Assembly (NCBI GenBank): GCA_038230275.1
Contig: JBBRNO010000102.1
Span: 1-23,983, forward strand
Reading direction: 5' to 3'
Origin: JANXXV01 sp038230275
Lineage (GTDB): Bacteria > Acidobacteriota > Terriglobia > Bryobacterales > Bryobacteraceae
DNA: 23,983 nucleotides
Numbering within the stretch: the first letter of the stretch is position 1; each line of letters opens with the position of its first letter. The position numbers were made by a program, and so were the translations under genes. The notes under the pieces are model-generated. The model did not search any database, had not been told where the DNA came from, and saw nothing but the letters and a program-made list of their open reading frames with translations. Below are positions 7,330 through 16,251 of the stretch, one piece after another.

Positions 7330-10300
7330 GTGAAGGTATTCTTTTCGATCTTGCTTTTCTGCGCGTTAGCGGACTGTCTTTTCGCGCAGTCTCTCACGTC
7401 GCTTTCCGGAACCGTTACCGATCCGTCGGGCGCGGTCATTCCAAACGCTTCGCTCACACTCACGAATCTGGGGAATGGCGGCCAGCGCCAGACAAACTCC
7501 GATTCCAATGGACGATACTCGTTCCCGCAGCTACAGCCGGCCACGTACAAGCTGTCCGCCACCGCGGCCGGGTTTTCCGACACGACCATCTACAATATTC
7601 CACTGCTGGTGAACACACCCGCGTCCATCGAGGTGAAGTTCGAGCGCATGGGCGCCACCACCACCGAGATCGCCGTCACGGCCGACGTTGTGCAAATCAA
7701 CACCTCCGACGCGTCCCTCGGCAACGCGATCGGTTCCAAACCAATCACACAACTTCCGTTTGAAGGAAGGAATGTCGTCGGGCTGTTGTCTATTCAACCC
7801 GGTGTCGTCTATCTTGGTGAGCCAGACGCCGGCCAGACCACCGATTTCCGCAGCGGCGCGGTGAACGGCGGCAAAAGCGATCAGGGAAATGTGACGCTGG
7901 ACGGCGTGGATGTGAACGATCAGCAAAATCGCACCGCCTTCAATAGCGTATTGCGCGTCACTCTCGATTCCGTGCAAGAGTTTCGGACCATTACCACCAA
8001 CGCAGGCGCGGACTTCGGCCGATCTTCAGGGGCTCAAGTCACGCTCGTCACCAAATCCGGAAGCAACGTGATGCACGGTTCGGCGTACGAGTATCTCCGG
8101 AATACGGCCACCAGTTCCAATAGCTTCTTCAACAACAAGGCCGGGGTTCCTGTCGAGAAGCTGAACCGGAATGTGTTCGGCGTTTCCATTGGTGGCCCGG
8201 TGAAGCAGAACCGGCTCTTTTACTTCCTCAACTACGAAGGCCGCCGCGATGCCAGCGAGAAGGGTGCGGTACGCATCGTTCCCAACGACACGTTCCGCCA
8301 AGGGCTGTTCAACTACGTGAAGCTGGACAATTCGATCGGCCAGTTGAACGCGGCGCAAGTTCGTGCGCTGGACCCGGGCGGCATCGGCGCCAGCCCCGAC
8401 GTGTTGAAGGTGCTGCAAGCTTATCCGCACCCGAACGATACTACGGTGGGCGACGGAATCAACACTTCGGGCTTCCGCTTCAATGCCAAAGCACCGCTAG
8501 TCTTCAATACCTACATTGCGAAATTCGACTATCAGATCGATCAGAAAGGAAACCACCAGATCTTCTGGCGCGGCAACCTGCAGAATGACGACTTCACCGA
8601 CCCCTCCTCCGGTCTACCGCAATTCCCGGGACAGTCGGCCGCGCGCGAAGTGCTGGACAACAGCAAGGGCTATGCCATCGGCTACACGTCCATTCTGAGC
8701 GCCAATATGATTAGCACCACGCGCTACGGCTACACGCGCCAAGGCACGCAGCGCACCGGCATACAGACGTCGGCCGCCGTCTCCTTCCGTGACATCGACG
8801 ATCCCTATGCCATCACCAAAGGCCTCTCTTCCATTATTCCGGTTCATCAGGTCAGTGAAGATCTGGCCTACAAAAAGGGGGCGCACAGCTTCACGTTTGG
8901 TGGAGTGGCGCGTATCATTCGCAACAACCGCGTGAACTTCCAGAATTCCTTTAGCGACATCCTCATCAACTCCAGCTTTCTGCAAGGCAGCGGCGGCGAG
9001 TTCGTAGCGGCGGATGCCAAGAATACGACTTCCTACAAACGCCAGTTCTCAAACCTGCTGGGCCTGTTGACCCAACGCCGCGGCCGCTTCAACTACGACC
9101 TGCAAGGCAGTCCCTATCCTGAAGGCACTCCGGTGAAGCGCACGTTCGGCGACGAAGAATACGAGTTCTATGCGCAGGATAGCTGGAAAGCGATGCACAA
9201 TTTTACCGTCACCGCGGGACTGCGCGTCTCCTTATCGCCTCCCATTTACGAGGTCAACGGTTTCCAGACCAGCGCCAACGTGTCGCTGGAAGACTGGTAC
9301 AACCAGCGCGGCGCTCTGGCAGCGCAAGGTATGCCGCAGTCGTTGGCGCCGAAGATCACATACAACCTGGCCAGTGCGGCAGGGGGCCGGCCGCTCTATC
9401 CTTATCAGCACAACTTCGCTCCCCGCCTGGCTCTCGCCTACTCACCCGATGCCGGTGATGGGATTTCGAAAATGCTGTTCGGAGGGCCTGGAAAGACCTC
9501 CATCCGTGCAGGCTTTGGAATGTTCTATGACCTCTTCGGACAGGGCCTGATCCGCGTTGCCGATGCCAGCTCGCTTGGATTCTCCACCTCGCTGACGAAC
9601 TCCGCGAACGCAAGAGCCGCCACCGTACCGCGTTATACAGGCGTCTACGGAGTTTCAACCGCCATTCTGCCAACTCCGCCCAAGGGCGGCTTCCCGCAGA
9701 CACAGCCGAACATCTTCCAGATCACCGACGGCATCGACGACAAGTTGAAGGCTCCCTACACCATGAACATGAACTTCAGTATCCAGCGGGAGCTGGGTCA
9801 GGGCTTCATGGTTCAAGGCGCCTACGTGGGCCGGCTTTCGCGCCGTTCCCTGATTCGCGACGATCTGGCGATGCCAACCAACTTGAAGGACCCAGCCTCC
9901 GGCGCAACGTATTTTGAAGCAGCCCGCCAACTCGCAGTTCTGGTGAATGCCAAAACCCCGGTGGCATCGGTTGGGAAGATTCCATACTGGGAGAATCTCT
10001 GGCCCGGCGCGGCCGGTAAAGGCCTCACTGCCACGCAAGCCATCTATCAGGTGTACAGAGAGCAGGCGCCGGACTACACCACGGCGCTCGACCTGATTGA
10101 TGGCGGCGATGGCGATTGCGATCCTTCCTGTAGCAAGTTTGGACCGCAGGCGATCTTCAACGGCCAATACTCCTCACTCGCCGCCTTCCGTTCGCGCGGC
10201 ACGGGCAACTATCACGGCTTGCAGCTCACCGCCCGCAAGCGTTTCTCGCAGGGAGTGCTATTCGATCTCAATTACACTTACTCGAAATCGATCGACCTCA

Positions 10301-10989
10301 GCTCCACACGGGAAACGGCTACCAGCGCCATTTCCGGCCAGTTGATCAATTCGTGGTTTCCGAATCTACAGCGCGGCGTTTCCGACTACGACGTGCAGCA
10401 TGTGTTCAGCATGTTGTTTCTCGCCGAACTACCCTTCGGCCACAACAAGCGCTTCCTGGCGCAAACGAACCGCGCCCTGGATGCGGTAATCGGCGGATGG
10501 CAGCTTAGCGGCGTCTTCCGCAACACCAGCGGCTTTCCCATCAGCGTGAGCAACGGCGGCGTCTGGCCTACAAACTGGGAAGTTGGCAGCTTCGCCATTC
10601 AAACCGGACCTGTGCCCGCTACGCAAACTACCAAGAATGCCCCAGGGGTAGGCGCCACACCCGGACCGAATATCTTCGCGAATCCCAAGACTGCGATCAC
10701 AGGCTATAGCTCTTCCTTGCCTGGAGACGTTGGCCAGCGGAATGGATTGAGGGGAGACGGCTACTTCGGAATCGACTTGGGCCTGGGAAAGAAATTTTCC
10801 TTGTACAGTATCAAGGACCAGCCACATACTCTGCAGGTTCGCGCTGAAGCCTTTAACGTGACGAACACGGTGCGGTTCGACGTGAATACGATGAACATCA
10901 ACATTCTGAACCCGAACAAATTCGGCCAGTATGTGGATGTACTCACCAAGCCGCGGGTGTTTCAGTTCAGCATGCGCTACGAGTTCTAG
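7330..10989 (+). CDS. TonB-dependent outer-membrane receptor with N-terminal carboxypeptidase-regulatory-like domain (Oar-like)
   Basis: A 1219-aa protein. The signal peptide ends near residue 20 (LLFCALADCLFAQ). A CarboxypepD_reg-like beta-sandwich follows at about 22-105 (LSGTVTDPSGAVIPNASLTLTN... RYSFPQLQPATYKLSATAAGF). The plug covers about 115-245 (LPFEGRNVVGLLSIQPGV, then GNVTLDGVDVND and GRSSGAQVTLVTKSGSN). The rest is a long beta-barrel ending in an aromatic strand (FQFSMRYEF). Acidobacteria carry many such paralogues, thought to import polymers or oligosaccharides across the outer membrane; the ligand is unknown. The frame is open from 7285, but the GTG at 7330 follows a GGGGGA purine run at a suitable distance and begins the signal peptide. 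The gene is monocistronic, with a terminator at 10998-11037. Confidence 0.95.
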   Translation: MKVFFSILLFCALADCLFAQSLTSLSGTVTDPSGAVIPNASLTLTNLGNGGQRQTNSDSNGRYSFPQLQPATYKLSATAAGFSDTTIYNIPLLVNTPASIEVKFERMGATTTEIAVTADVVQINTSDASLGNAIGSKPITQLPFEGRNVVGLLSIQPGVVYLGEPDAGQTTDFRSGAVNGGKSDQGNVTLDGVDVNDQQNRTAFNSVLRVTLDSVQEFRTITTNAGADFGRSSGAQVTLVTKSGSNVMHGSAYEYLRNTATSSNSFFNNKAGVPVEKLNRNVFGVSIGGPVKQNRLFYFLNYEGRRDASEKGAVRIVPNDTFRQGLFNYVKLDNSIGQLNAAQVRALDPGGIGASPDVLKVLQAYPHPNDTTVGDGINTSGFRFNAKAPLVFNTYIAKFDYQIDQKGNHQIFWRGNLQNDDFTDPSSGLPQFPGQSAAREVLDNSKGYAIGYTSILSANMISTTRYGYTRQGTQRTGIQTSAAVSFRDIDDPYAITKGLSSIIPVHQVSEDLAYKKGAHSFTFGGVARIIRNNRVNFQNSFSDILINSSFLQGSGGEFVAADAKNTTSYKRQFSNLLGLLTQRRGRFNYDLQGSPYPEGTPVKRTFGDEEYEFYAQDSWKAMHNFTVTAGLRVSLSPPIYEVNGFQTSANVSLEDWYNQRGALAAQGMPQSLAPKITYNLASAAGGRPLYPYQHNFAPRLALAYSPDAGDGISKMLFGGPGKTSIRAGFGMFYDLFGQGLIRVADASSLGFSTSLTNSANARAATVPRYTGVYGVSTAILPTPPKGGFPQTQPNIFQITDGIDDKLKAPYTMNMNFSIQRELGQGFMVQGAYVGRLSRRSLIRDDLAMPTNLKDPASGATYFEAARQLAVLVNAKTPVASVGKIPYWENLWPGAAGKGLTATQAIYQVYREQAPDYTTALDLIDGGDGDCDPSCSKFGPQAIFNGQYSSLAAFRSRGTGNYHGLQLTARKRFSQGVLFDLNYTYSKSIDLSSTRETATSAISGQLINSWFPNLQRGVSDYDVQHVFSMLFLAELPFGHNKRFLAQTNRALDAVIGGWQLSGVFRNTSGFPISVSNGGVWPTNWEVGSFAIQTGPVPATQTTKNAPGVGATPGPNIFANPKTAITGYSSSLPGDVGQRNGLRGDGYFGIDLGLGKKFSLYSIKDQPHTLQVRAEAFNVTNTVRFDVNTMNINILNPNKFGQYVDVLTKPRVFQFSMRYEF

Positions 10990-10997
10990 TTCAATCG

Positions 10998-11037
10998 GGG
11001 CTTGCCGTCTCAACGACGGCAGGCCCAGCCCTTCTTT
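10998..11037 (+). terminator. Intrinsic terminator of the TonB receptor gene
   Basis: GGGCTTGCCGTC (10998-11009) pairs with GACGGCAGGCCC (11015-11026) through 12 bp with one G-U pair and a 5-nt loop TCAAC. A pyrimidine tract with CTTCTTT follows. It lies 8 nt after the receptor stop, and its tail touches the stop codon of the convergent dehydrogenase gene. Confidence 0.8.
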
Positions 11038-12223
11038 AATGAATCATGCCATGCGGATCAAGCACAAACTTCTTGGCTGCGCCTTTATCGAAATCCCTAT
11101 ATCCGCCGGGCGCTTCGTCCAGTGAAATAGTGGTTACGTTTACGGCCTTGGCGATCTGAATCTTGTCGTAGAGAATCGCCTGCATCAACTGCCGGTTGTA
11201 CTTGATCACCGGACATTGACCGGTAGCGATGGTATGCGACTTCGCCCAGCCCAGACCGATGCGAATGCCCAAACGGCCCACTTTGGCGTTGTCGTCCACG
11301 CCGCCCGGATCGTCGGTGACATACAGACCCGGAATACCCAGCGCACCGCCCGCCCGAGTCACTTCCATCAGCGAGTTCAGCACTGTAGCCGGCCGCTCTA
11401 CACCGCTGTCATGGCCGTGCCCACGCGCCTCAAATCCGACACAATCCACAGCGCTGTCCACTTCGGGAACACCAACAATCTGCGCTATCTGATCGGCCAG
11501 TGAAGCATCAAGCCGCATATCCACCGTCTCGCAGCCAAAGCTGCGCGCCTGCGCCAGACGCTCCGGGATGAGATCGCCGACAATGACGACCGCCGCACCC
11601 AACAGATGGCACGAGGCGGCACTGGCCAGCCCAACCGGACCCGCGCCCGCGATATAAACTATCGAACCGGGTCCGACGCCCGCGGTAACGGCGCCGTGAT
11701 AGCCGGTGGGGAAAATATCGGAGAGCAGCGTAAGATCGCGAATCTTCGTCATCGCGCGATCTTTGTCGGGAAACTTCAGCAGGTTGAAATCGGCATAGGG
11801 AACCATCACATACTCAGCCTGGCCGCCGATCCAACCGCCCATATCCACGTATCCGTAGGCCGCGCCAGGGCGCGCCGGATTCACATTCAGGCAGATGCCT
11901 GTCTTCCCTTCCTTGCAATTGCGGCAACGCCCACAGGCGATGTTGAAGGGGACAGAACAGAGATCGCCGACTTTGATGAACTCCACATCTTTGCCAGCTT
12001 CCAAAACCTCGCCGGTGATCTCATGCCCCAGCACCAGCCCGTGCGGCGCGGTGGTGCGCCCCCGGACCATGTGCTGATCGCTGCCGCAGATGTTCGTGGC
12101 GACAATCTTGAGAATCACTCCGTGCTCGCATTTCCTGGAGCCGAGTGCAAGCTTCGGAAAATCGATGGATTGTACTTCTACCTTACCCGTGCCCATGTAG
12201 GCTACACCGCGGTTTGTTGCCAT
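11036..12223 (-). CDS. fdhA: Zinc-dependent formaldehyde dehydrogenase, glutathione-independent (FdhA type)
   Basis: A 395-aa medium-chain dehydrogenase matching the length (about 398) and layout of Pseudomonas FdhA, which oxidises formaldehyde to formate with tightly bound NAD(H). Catalytic-zinc region: ATNICGSDQH (Cys46), GHE near residue 67 and SDIFPTGYHG. The four structural-zinc cysteines are in CGRCRNCKEGKTGIC (about 97-111). The nucleotide-binding GAGPVG is near 193. The insertion DPGGVDDNAKVGRLGIRIGLGW near 300 is typical of FdhA and formaldehyde dismutase and absent from ordinary alcohol dehydrogenases. Dismutase activity cannot be excluded from sequence. The ATG has AAGGAGAG 6 nt upstream. 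Apparently monocistronic, with a candidate promoter at 12265-12293. Confidence 0.9.
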   Translation of the reverse strand: MATNRGVAYMGTGKVEVQSIDFPKLALGSRKCEHGVILKIVATNICGSDQHMVRGRTTAPHGLVLGHEITGEVLEAGKDVEFIKVGDLCSVPFNIACGRCRNCKEGKTGICLNVNPARPGAAYGYVDMGGWIGGQAEYVMVPYADFNLLKFPDKDRAMTKIRDLTLLSDIFPTGYHGAVTAGVGPGSIVYIAGAGPVGLASAASCHLLGAAVVIVGDLIPERLAQARSFGCETVDMRLDASLADQIAQIVGVPEVDSAVDCVGFEARGHGHDSGVERPATVLNSLMEVTRAGGALGIPGLYVTDDPGGVDDNAKVGRLGIRIGLGWAKSHTIATGQCPVIKYNRQLMQAILYDKIQIAKAVNVTTISLDEAPGGYRDFDKGAAKKFVLDPHGMIH

Positions 12224-12264
12224 CTATGTCTCTCCTTGGAGAATTGAAATTGAGTGCGATATAG

Positions 12265-12293
12265 ATAACATCAAAATTCCGCCGCAGTTGCAA
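12265..12293 (-). promoter_or_regulatory. fdhA: Candidate promoter of fdhA
   Basis: On the minus strand: TTGCAA (12288-12293, 4 of 6 to the -35 consensus), 17-bp spacer, TGTTAT (12265-12270, 4 of 6). It gives a leader of about 35 nt that contains the strong Shine-Dalgarno sequence. Motif matching only. Confidence 0.35.
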
Positions 12294-12317
12294 GTGGCCC
12301 AACTTAGCGGCCGGACT

Positions 12318-14507
12318 TCAGTTAAGAAATCCACGCACCAGAAACACCGACATCTCTCCCCGCGTGAGCGCACGGTCCCGACAGAATTCAGTTGCCGTGC
12401 AACCGCTGGTGATGCCCAGCTCTCTCAACTTTTGAACGTAGGGAAACAAGGGATCGGCCGCCGGAATGTCGGTGAAATAAGGTGTCGAAGGAAATGCAAA
12501 GGTATCGCCCAACAGCGCCTTCAGTTTCGCGCGGACCACGAACACTGCTACTTCGCCGCGTGTGACCGCTCTTTCCGGGCAGAAGGTTGTGGCGGTGCAC
12601 CCCGCCGTGATACCCAGTTCGCGCAATTTTTGAATGTAGATGAAAAACGGCGCCGATGAGGGAACGTCGGTGAAATAAGCAGTGGGGTTGTAGGCGAACG
12701 TATCGCCGTAGATGGACCGAACGACGAAGACGGCCATTTGTTGGCGCGTCACGTTGTCGCCGGTACAGTAGCGAGCCGGAATGGTGCTGCAGCCCTTCGT
12801 CACCTGCCATTGGCTTAGCACGTTGATATGGGAGAAGTACGGATCAGACGCGGGCACGTCTTCAAATTGCTGGGAGGTGCTCCAGGGAAAATAACTGGCC
12901 CAGGTTCCGTAAGCGCTAACGCCGCCCGAGTCTTTCTTCTTTGAATATTCTCCAAACGTCCATAAGCCACCGTTTACGGGGTCTACCGCGCCGCCAAAAT
13001 AGTCGCCCCAACGCGTGGGATTGCCGGTGAAGACATCGAAGGAATCTTCGCCCGGCTTGGAATTTCGCAAGCCCGGAAACGTCAACTGCCCCAGCGAATC
13101 GGTAGTGGTCCCCACCACCAGCGTTTCCGGGATCACGTTGCCCGGCCCCACGCTGGCGGGCACATCGAACGCAGGATAAAAGAAGTTGCCATTCACCCAC
13201 TTGCTTTGCAGGGTAACCTTACTGGCCGCGGCGTCAAAGCGACTATAGACCACCGTATCGGGTTCATCGGCGAGTTTGGCGTTCTGCGCGGCGTAGATAA
13301 TTCCTTCCCGGTAAACCGCTTTCAGAATGCTGGATTGCCCGGTGTCGAGCAGCAGTCCTGAGATGCGTTGGGGCGCCGGAGCCGGATAACTATACGGCCA
13401 CACCCCCCTGATGGTGGTACGCGTGACGGTGGGATTCGGGCCGGTGGGGTTGTTGATCTGGAAGAGGCTGTAGTAGTCCGCTAGCGATACATCCGAGGCG
13501 GCAATCAGGTAGGCTCCGGGAGGGCCCACACCGACTCTGCCGCGAACGTGCATGGGCTGCAGAGTCGATGCCAGGGTATTGTCTTCATGTTTCAAGCTAA
13601 CAATGTCGCGCCACGTCAGCACGGTGGTGGCAGGGTTGTATAGCTCCGATTTCTTGAGAATTCGAACTTTCGAATAGAGGTAGGCATTCGTTGTCCAACT
13701 GAACATTAACGTAGAAATATAGACGGCTGAACTATCGAAGCCCACTTGCGGGAAATCCGCCCAGTTTCCGGTGGCGGTAGATCCATCCAGAGAGGCATCG
13801 AGCGCCCAATTCTTCCAGCCACCCGCGTACGTCGCGCCGTTAGATATGGAGAACACGAAATAGCTGGTATTCATGGAGAAATTGCGGGCCTGCGCGGTGA
13901 GAATGAACCGGCCGTGCAACTGATCGTAGCGGATGGACGGATCCGCGATCAGGCAGTTACCGAAGCCGCTGGCGCAGACCACCGGCAGCAGATCGGCAAA
14001 CCACGTGGGCAAGCCTTTGTCGTCTGTTTTCACTCCAGCTTTTGTGTACCGCGCAACGGCGGAATTAATGATCTGAATGAGGTCTTCCGGTCCCGCCGCC
14101 ATGTTTGGGGAAGGCGGTTGATAGAGCTGTTGAAAGATGCCTTCGAACCCAATGGTGGGCGTGCTGGCCACCGGCTGCCGCGAGGTAACGGTTTGCGATC
14201 CGTCAGAGTGGATAATTTGCGGACCTCTGGGACCCGGCGTAGGCACGCGGGGCGTTACCGTGGATTTGCGCAGTTCATATTCCGCCAAGGGAATGGGCGG
14301 CGGATGCGGGACCACATGCAGCGTTGGGGATTCCGGAATTCGCGGAGCAACCAGCGGTTTGAGCGGATCGTAATTGCTGAAGGTTCGCGTCTCCCCGGCA
14401 AGCGCCGGACTGGATACCTGACCACTGGCGATATTCGCAAACAATGCGAAAGACCAGAGAATCGCGGGTGCGGAAACCGCCGTGGACCACCTGAGAAACA
14501 TTTTCAT
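12318..14507 (-). CDS. Secreted protein with three C-terminal SLH-like repeats containing Cys pairs
   Basis: A 729-aa protein. The signal peptide is residues 1-29 (KMFLRW, hydrophobic core, ASGQ). A Pro-rich segment lies at about 40-110. A large middle region (about 120-540) resembles secreted proteins with a beta-propeller-like pattern but I do not recognise the family. Three repeats of about 60 residues fill 548-729: FEDVPASDPYF, YFTDVPSSAPFF and YFTDIPAADPLF, each followed by a helix, a GC...C pair and VTRxxMAVFxVR. SLH repeats normally anchor proteins to cell-wall polymers. The paired Cys in each repeat suggest a disulfide-stabilised variant. The start is uncertain: ATG at 14507 fits the signal peptide, the frame opens at 14528, and no good Shine-Dalgarno sequence is seen. 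It lies 29 bp downstream of pyrF on the same strand, so it may be in the selD-pyrF transcript. Confidence 0.8.
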   Translation of the reverse strand: MKMFLRWSTAVSAPAILWSFALFANIASGQVSSPALAGETRTFSNYDPLKPLVAPRIPESPTLHVVPHPPPIPLAEYELRKSTVTPRVPTPGPRGPQIIHSDGSQTVTSRQPVASTPTIGFEGIFQQLYQPPSPNMAAGPEDLIQIINSAVARYTKAGVKTDDKGLPTWFADLLPVVCASGFGNCLIADPSIRYDQLHGRFILTAQARNFSMNTSYFVFSISNGATYAGGWKNWALDASLDGSTATGNWADFPQVGFDSSAVYISTLMFSWTTNAYLYSKVRILKKSELYNPATTVLTWRDIVSLKHEDNTLASTLQPMHVRGRVGVGPPGAYLIAASDVSLADYYSLFQINNPTGPNPTVTRTTIRGVWPYSYPAPAPQRISGLLLDTGQSSILKAVYREGIIYAAQNAKLADEPDTVVYSRFDAAASKVTLQSKWVNGNFFYPAFDVPASVGPGNVIPETLVVGTTTDSLGQLTFPGLRNSKPGEDSFDVFTGNPTRWGDYFGGAVDPVNGGLWTFGEYSKKKDSGGVSAYGTWASYFPWSTSQQFEDVPASDPYFSHINVLSQWQVTKGCSTIPARYCTGDNVTRQQMAVFVVRSIYGDTFAYNPTAYFTDVPSSAPFFIYIQKLRELGITAGCTATTFCPERAVTRGEVAVFVVRAKLKALLGDTFAFPSTPYFTDIPAADPLFPYVQKLRELGITSGCTATEFCRDRALTRGEMSVFLVRGFLN

Positions 14508-14536
14508 AAAATAATGATTAGACCACATTCGGCTTG

Positions 14537-15238
14537 CTAAACCCCAGCCGCATGCGTAACCCCAATCTCCCCAAAGATCTTCTCTACCTCAGCGCGCGGA
14601 TCCAGCGCGCGCGTCACCTGCCGCCCGATTACCAGATAGTCAGCTCCATTCCGCAGCGCCGCGGCCGGCGAGGCCACCCGCTTCTGATCGCCCGTGTCGG
14701 CACCGGCGGACCGAACTCCGGGAGTGACCAGAATCGCTGCAGGGCCGGCTAGTGCACGGACACCGGCGACCTCCAGCGGAGAACATACCAGACCATCAAT
14801 TCCCGCCGCCATCGCATTCTTGACGCGCAGCGACACCAGGTCGGAAACGGAACACGGATAGCCAAGATCGGCCAAGTCGGTCTGATCGAAGCTGGTCAAC
14901 ACGGTGACGGCAAGCAATTTCAACTTCGCCTGGCCCCGCCCCTCCACCGCGGCCTCCATCACCGCCTTGCTGCCGTGGACGGTGAGAAACTGCACGCCCA
15001 ATTTTGCCACCTGCGCTACCGCCCTGCGGACAGTTTCGCCAATGTCATAAAACTTCATGTCCAGAAAAACCTTCTTTCCCTGGCCGGTAAGTTCGCGCAC
15101 CAGGTCCAGACCCGCACCAGCGTACAACTCCATTCCCACTTTGTAAAAATCGACCGCGTCGCCGAGTTTGGCTGTCAACTCACGCGCCTGGGCCGCCGTC
15201 TCGACATCCAATGCAATGATGATCGGGCTTTTTGTCAT
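14537..15238 (-). CDS. pyrF: Orotidine 5'-phosphate decarboxylase
   Basis: A 233-aa protein of usual length for the short-form enzyme, which converts OMP to UMP in pyrimidine synthesis. Catalytic residues are visible: IIALDV with Asp11, FYKVG with Lys33, and the signature DMKFYDI with Asp60, Lys62 and Asp65. The phosphate-binding region VTPGVR (about 171-176) and GADYLVIGRQVT near the C terminus are also present. The ATG at 15238 overlaps the selD stop (ATGA), so translation is probably coupled to selD. Co-transcription of a pyrimidine gene with selD has no obvious functional logic. Confidence 0.96.
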   Translation of the reverse strand: MTKSPIIIALDVETAAQARELTAKLGDAVDFYKVGMELYAGAGLDLVRELTGQGKKVFLDMKFYDIGETVRRAVAQVAKLGVQFLTVHGSKAVMEAAVEGRGQAKLKLLAVTVLTSFDQTDLADLGYPCSVSDLVSLRVKNAMAAGIDGLVCSPLEVAGVRALAGPAAILVTPGVRSAGADTGDQKRVASPAAALRNGADYLVIGRQVTRALDPRAEVEKIFGEIGVTHAAGV

Positions 15239-16251
15239 GTGATAATAAGCGCCTTTTCCTGATATTCCCGAACTCGTCCAATCCGGTAGATCTCTTGTGA
15301 TTCTAACGTGGCGGCGTCCTTTGGCGGCAGGGAGATGAGCAATCCGCCGGATGTCTGCGGATCGAAGAGCAAATCTTCCACGCCCGGCGGAAGTTCTCTT
15401 TCGAACCGGACGGACGGTCCGGCGAATTCCCGGTTGTTCTTCAGTCCGTCTGGAATGGCGCCGGCACGCGCGTATTCCAACGCGCCCGGAAGGAACCGCA
15501 CCAGGCTGGAATCGATCTGCAGCGTTACCTTACTGGCGGCGGCCATCTCGCGGGCGTGACCGAGCAATCCGAATCCGCTGGCGTCGGTACAGCCATGCAC
15601 GTTCACGCCTAGCATCGCCTGGCACGATAAGCGGTTGAGCGTCAGCATGGAGTCAATGGACGCTTCCACATGCGCCGCTTGTGCGATGCCCCGCTTTAAC
15701 GCGGTGGCAATCACGCCGGTGCCTATGCGTTTGGTGAACAGCAAAACATCTCCCGGGAGAGCGCCGGCATTAGTGAGCACGCGATCGGGATGAACTGTCC
15801 CGGTGATGGCGTAGCCGAATTTGATCTCGTCGTCGTTCACGCTATGGCCGCCCAGAATCACGCAGCCAGCCTGGTGAATCTTGTCGGCTCCACCGGTAAG
15901 AATCCGCTCGAGGTCGTCGAGATCCCCTTTGCCCGGGTATGCAAGAATCGAAAGAGCGGTAATCGGCACGCCGCCCATGGCGTAAATGTCACTCAGCGCG
16001 TTTGCGGCTGCGATGGCGCCGTAGGTATAGGGATCATCGACGATGGGTGTGAAAAAATCGACTGTCTGCACAAGCGCACACTGCGGCGTGAGTCTGAATA
16101 CACCCGCGTCGTCGGACGTATCGAAGCCCACCAGAACATTTCCGTTCTTCACGCGAGGAATTTTCGCCAGCACCTGGTCCAAAACCTTTGGACTCAATTT
16201 AGATGCTCAACCGGCGGCTTTCACGTGAGCTGTCAGTTTGCGGTCAGACAC
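15235..16251 (-). CDS. selD: Selenide, water dikinase containing selenocysteine (UGA read as Sec)
   Basis: SelD makes selenophosphate from selenide and ATP, the Se donor for Sec-tRNA. A plain open frame runs only from a TTG at 16197 and would lack the catalytic N terminus. Reading upstream through the TGA at 16207-16209 gives MSDRKLTAHVKAAGUASK then LSPKVLDQVL. This aligns without gaps with E. coli SelD LTQYSHGAGCGCKISPKVL, placing the TGA exactly at catalytic Cys17 and Ser at Cys19, and keeping the Lys (Lys18, equivalent to Lys20). The next in-frame stop is 16261-16263, so the GTG at 16249-16251 is the natural start: 338 aa with Sec15. The rest is a complete SelD (DDAGVF, TVDFFTPIVDDPY, GGHSVND, DPQTSGGLL). 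A stop-loss artefact is unlikely because a SECIS-like hairpin follows. The 3' end overlaps pyrF by 4 bp and the 5' end overlaps the amine oxidase start by 27 bp. Confidence 0.93.
16177..16209 (-). promoter_or_regulatory. selD: Bacterial SECIS-like element of selD, with the Sec codon
   Basis: The UGA Sec codon is 16207-16209 on the minus strand. Thirteen nt later comes GTCCAAAGGTTTTGGAC (16177-16193), a perfect 7-bp stem with loop GGU. The loop begins 20 nt after the UGA. Bacterial SECIS elements recognised by SelB are stem-loops just downstream of the UGA with a G among the first loop bases and the loop roughly 16-37 nt away, so this one fits. A bulged U as in E. coli fdhF is not obvious. Confidence 0.75.

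Noticed and set aside
15235..16197. selD starting at the TTG at 16197.
   Set aside because: That protein would lack the catalytic Cys/Sec and the Lys that are essential in the family; reading through the TGA restores both.
15790..16224. A 145-codon N-terminal extension of the amine oxidase.
   Set aside because: It is antisense to conserved selD sequence and would bury the signal peptide; the GTG at 16225 explains the protein better.
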